A stretch of DNA of 64,000 nt from Bacillota bacterium (lineage in GTDB: Bacteria > Bacillota_A > Clostridia > Lachnospirales > Lachnospiraceae): assembly GCA_023407175.1 (NCBI GenBank), contig JAEYMU010000053.1:496001-560000 (forward strand), given 5' to 3'. A model generated the notes under the pieces. The model was not told where the DNA came from, ran no database searches, and saw only the letters and a program-made list of their open reading frames with translations. The position numbers were made by a program, and so were the translations under genes. Of this stretch, positions 61,979 to 64,000 are shown piece by piece. The number at the start of each line of letters is the position of its first letter. The first letter of the stretch is position 1.

Positions 61979-62215
61979 CTAAACTATCTCTACCTTGTTT
62001 ATTTTACTCTTAGAGGACTCCTGACCGTCCGTTTGATTGCCCTTATCCCCAAGACATTCTTTGATGCAATCCGAGACACTCTCCCTGAGGATTGCTTTCA
62101 TTTCCTTCTCTATCACCTCGACATGCCCCCTTATATTTTCTGGAAGGAGCAGCATAAACGCCTCCTTCTCAAGCTTCCTTGCCTCTTTCATCTTATCTGC
62201 AAATTCATGGTTCAT
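61979..62215 (-). CDS. Small helical protein between two ArsA-like ATPases
   Basis: 78 residues, charged and helical (FADKMKEARKLEKEAFMLLL, HVEVIEKEMKAILRESVSDC), with a flexible Ser/Lys end (ESSKSKINKVEIV). Not recognised. It overlaps the first ATPase gene by 4 bp and shares its reading direction, so it is translated with it. It may be a partner or adaptor of the ATPases. Confidence 0.75.
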   Translation of the reverse strand: MNHEFADKMKEARKLEKEAFMLLLPENIRGHVEVIEKEMKAILRESVSDCIKECLGDKGNQTDGQESSKSKINKVEIV

Positions 62216-63399
62216 AGGGATGCCTCCTCTCTTTCCTTTACAAATTTAATTTTCAGTATCTGCTCTTCAAATTTAGCCGAAGCAATCGAAAAGCTTCTTA
62301 GGGTATTGGGAATTGGTATATTCCTTTTAAAATTACCGATTTTTATAATGACATCTGTTCCCGACTGATGCAGCTCAATCCCTTCCTTATCCGCACAGGG
62401 CAAATATAAACGAAGCAGATATCCGTCCTGCGTCATTTCATAGGTTTCTCCCGAGGCTTCCTCCCTTATATCAAATAGATCCTGCTGATTAAGAACATCG
62501 GTACAGATTTTGTCGATGGCCTCCATCCCGCAGATATCGGTATCATACCACCGGACATAATGAAGTCTGTTGCCTGTAAATACACTCTCCAGCTCGCTGA
62601 TATAGTCCTTTTGAATATCCAGCCACTCCTCAAAAAAAGGATTGTCAATATCCGCCGGAAGAATACGATTGATGAAGACGGCATCCACCAGGTAATTATA
62701 AAGATTCATGTACATATAATTACGCTTTGTCTCTTCCACCACCATCTTCTCCGGTATGGTAACCAGCCGGACAGAGGTTACCTTTCTATTCTTAAGAAGC
62801 TCCTGGAGCTGTATCAGTCTCATATACATTTTCTCTATATCACTCATTGCAGCCTTATTCGGAAGCTCTACCTGAAAGAACTTCTTTGATACCGGAGCAA
62901 GTGCCCGCACCGCCAGCTTCCCAATCGGAAAAAATTTCTCCATATACCAGGACATCAATTCCGGAAACTTAAGCAGGGACAGGGTCTCTCCCGTCGGAGC
63001 GCAGTCCACAATAATTCTCTCATACTCTCCCCCCTCATAGATATCCAGCAGCTTTAACAGGGAAAAAAGCTCCTCCATTCCTGGAATCATCATAATATCC
63101 TCCTGGCTGCTGTCACCCATACCGGTGGAAGCAACCAGCTTTTGAAAAGCCCCCATAATATTGCTGTAATCCTTTTGCATTACATAATCCGGATCAATCT
63201 CCAGCACGTCCAGATACTGTGATATTGCTGTAATCTCCCTGCCGAAGGACCGTTCAAATAAATCGCTTAAATTATGTGCCATATCCGTGCTGACCAGCAG
63301 CGTCTTCTTTCCTTCCTTCTCCGAGCTTCTGGCATGGGCTGCCGCAATGGTCGTCTTACCTACCCCGCCCTTGCCGGTAAAAATCAAAATTCTTCCCAT
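62212..63399 (-). CDS. ArsA/Get3-like ATPase 1
   Basis: 395 residues, the same design as the downstream paralogue. P-loop TGKGGVGKTTIAAAHARSSE, STDMAHNLSDLFE, VDCAPTGETLSLLKFPEL, DAVFINRILPADID and a C-terminal HSP20-like beta domain (GIELHQSGTDVIIKIGNFK). AGGAGG lies upstream. It is the first ATPase of a three-gene operon behind the MarR gene. Confidence 0.9.
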   Translation of the reverse strand: MGRILIFTGKGGVGKTTIAAAHARSSEKEGKKTLLVSTDMAHNLSDLFERSFGREITAISQYLDVLEIDPDYVMQKDYSNIMGAFQKLVASTGMGDSSQEDIMMIPGMEELFSLLKLLDIYEGGEYERIIVDCAPTGETLSLLKFPELMSWYMEKFFPIGKLAVRALAPVSKKFFQVELPNKAAMSDIEKMYMRLIQLQELLKNRKVTSVRLVTIPEKMVVEETKRNYMYMNLYNYLVDAVFINRILPADIDNPFFEEWLDIQKDYISELESVFTGNRLHYVRWYDTDICGMEAIDKICTDVLNQQDLFDIREEASGETYEMTQDGYLLRLYLPCADKEGIELHQSGTDVIIKIGNFKRNIPIPNTLRSFSIASAKFEEQILKIKFVKEREEASL

Positions 63400-63420
63400 A
63401 TTATATCCTCCTTAATTCCA

Positions 63421-63486
63421 TATTCGAATAGTTCTTATATCGAAGTATTTGTTTCAATATTAGCTGCCATATAATAGGATGGCAGC
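63421..63486. promoter_or_regulatory. Palindrome and hairpin between marR and the ATPase operon
   Basis: TATTCGAATA (63421-63430) is a perfect palindrome 22 bp before the ATPase start and a likely operator. GCTGCCAT and ATGGCAGC (63463-63486) form an 8-bp hairpin near the marR end, without a U-tract on the minus strand. Together they suggest local control by MarR. Confidence 0.45.
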
Positions 63487-63501
63487 CTGTTTTTACATTT
63501 A

Positions 63502-63996
63502 TTATTCAATTTCTATTTTCTTAAGCTTGGACTTTTGCTTGGCCTCCTGTCTGCGGCTATGCTCCGTTGCCAATACCTTAATTCCCTTATCAACCGTTTG
63601 AAAAATCAACTGTGTCTCCGAGGCTGAGAGGCTTTCCAGAATTAAGCTTCCATAATGCAGAAACTCCTTCATAATGCTTTGGATGCAGCTCTTGCCCTCT
63701 TCTGTCATGCTGATGGTAACAATTCTTTTATCCGAAGCATTTCTCTCTCTTATAACAATCCCCCGCTTCTCCATGCGGGCCACAATCCCGGTTGCCGTAT
63801 TCAGGGGCACACCGATATAATCGGCAATCTGTGTCATATTAACTTCACTCTGGCGGTAAAGTAAAAGCAGAACAAAAAGCTCGTTCTTGGAGCAATCCAT
63901 CAGAATATTCTGCCAGGTCTGCGCTGAAAATAACAGCTTTATTTTGTCAATATATTGAAAAATAATATCTTCCAGATTATAAATTTCCTGCTCCAT
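63502..63996 (-). CDS. MarR-family transcriptional regulator (right edge)
   Basis: 164 residues with the MarR winged helix (MTQIADYIGVPLNTATGIVA, RMEKRGIVIRERNASDKRIV) and helical dimer ends; the tail is Lys-rich. ATG 63996 is only four bases from the window edge, so no SD can be seen and the true start may lie outside. It reads toward the ATPase operon and is the best candidate for its regulator. Confidence 0.88.
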   Translation of the reverse strand: MEQEIYNLEDIIFQYIDKIKLLFSAQTWQNILMDCSKNELFVLLLLYRQSEVNMTQIADYIGVPLNTATGIVARMEKRGIVIRERNASDKRIVTISMTEEGKSCIQSIMKEFLHYGSLILESLSASETQLIFQTVDKGIKVLATEHSRRQEAKQKSKLKKIEIE

Positions 63997-64000
63997 TACC

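Noticed and set aside
60727..63399. Arsenic resistance operon
   Set aside because: Two ArsA-like ATPases are present, but no arsB, arsC, arsD or ArsR-type gene; the regulator is MarR.

Overview
The window looks like chromosomal DNA of an anaerobic, spore-forming, Gram-positive bacterium of the Clostridia, most likely Lachnospiraceae. The reasons are moderate-to-low GC with many AGGAGG-type ribosome binding sites, the sporulation regulator SpoIIID, a clostridial GABA-to-4-hydroxybutyrate gene pair, YesM/YesN-type sensors and the rpmG-secE-nusG-rplK-rplA order. This placement is inferred from protein families, not from a search. Starts at TTG or GTG are frequent (rpmG, pulA, HD-GYP, HPr-like, Crp, ppx, xylG-like, yeiH). 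I saw no tRNA, rRNA, CRISPR array, prophage or transposase gene.

Layout. 1-2.8 kb: an OmpR-type two-component system followed by two lipoproteins (the second runs off the left edge). 2.9-5.5 kb: the rpmG-secE-nusG-rplK-rplA operon, closed by a terminator with no rplJ-rplL behind it. 5.5-13 kb: secreted subtilase, AraC regulator, FliD-like protein, spoIIID and a membrane diguanylate cyclase. 13.2-17.1 kb: GABA aminotransferase and 4-hydroxybutyrate dehydrogenase with a divergent PucR regulator. 17.2-26.2 kb: the most unusual region. A PqqD-HprK fusion kinase and an ABC exporter on the plus strand converge on a minus-strand set made of a nucleotidyltransferase, a free-standing PqqD protein, an Ig-like membrane protein, two Wzz/BY-kinase fusions with Tyr-Gly-rich tails and a Cys-rich peptide with a leader-like N-terminus. 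It combines tailoring parts known from lasso-peptide loci with polysaccharide-copolymerase kinases, but has no cyclase, leader peptidase or glycosyltransferase.

26.5-42 kb: mostly housekeeping, stress and metabolic genes (CorA, PRTase, YmgE/CsbD pair, HD-GYP phosphodiesterase, nitroreductase, type I pullulanase with a beta-CASP hydrolase, AlkD-like, Crp, thioredoxin, CPBP protease with an extra N-terminal domain, xpt, a Crh-like HPr with a tiny acidic ORF in front, cation exchanger). 42.3-52.4 kb: a xylose-type ABC import operon plus a membrane-tethered binding protein, YesM-type kinase, YesN-type regulator and a second binding protein, resembling the XylFII-LytS-YesN sensing module. 52.6-60.6 kb: ppx-ppk, an APH-fold kinase, rhodanese, YeiH/LysR, PadR/DUF2812. 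60.7-64 kb: two ArsA/Get3-like ATPases around a small helical protein, with a MarR regulator in front.

The window is also rich in short non-coding repeats. Two copies of an inverted-repeat element with GGTAATTGC termini are each flanked by an apparent target duplication, a strong MITE signature. A 56-bp hairpin unit occurs twice, a 189-bp near-palindrome carries REP-like ends, and a 41-bp leader unit sits at nearly the same distance in front of two unrelated genes. Several genes have word-like hairpins directly upstream of their start codons.
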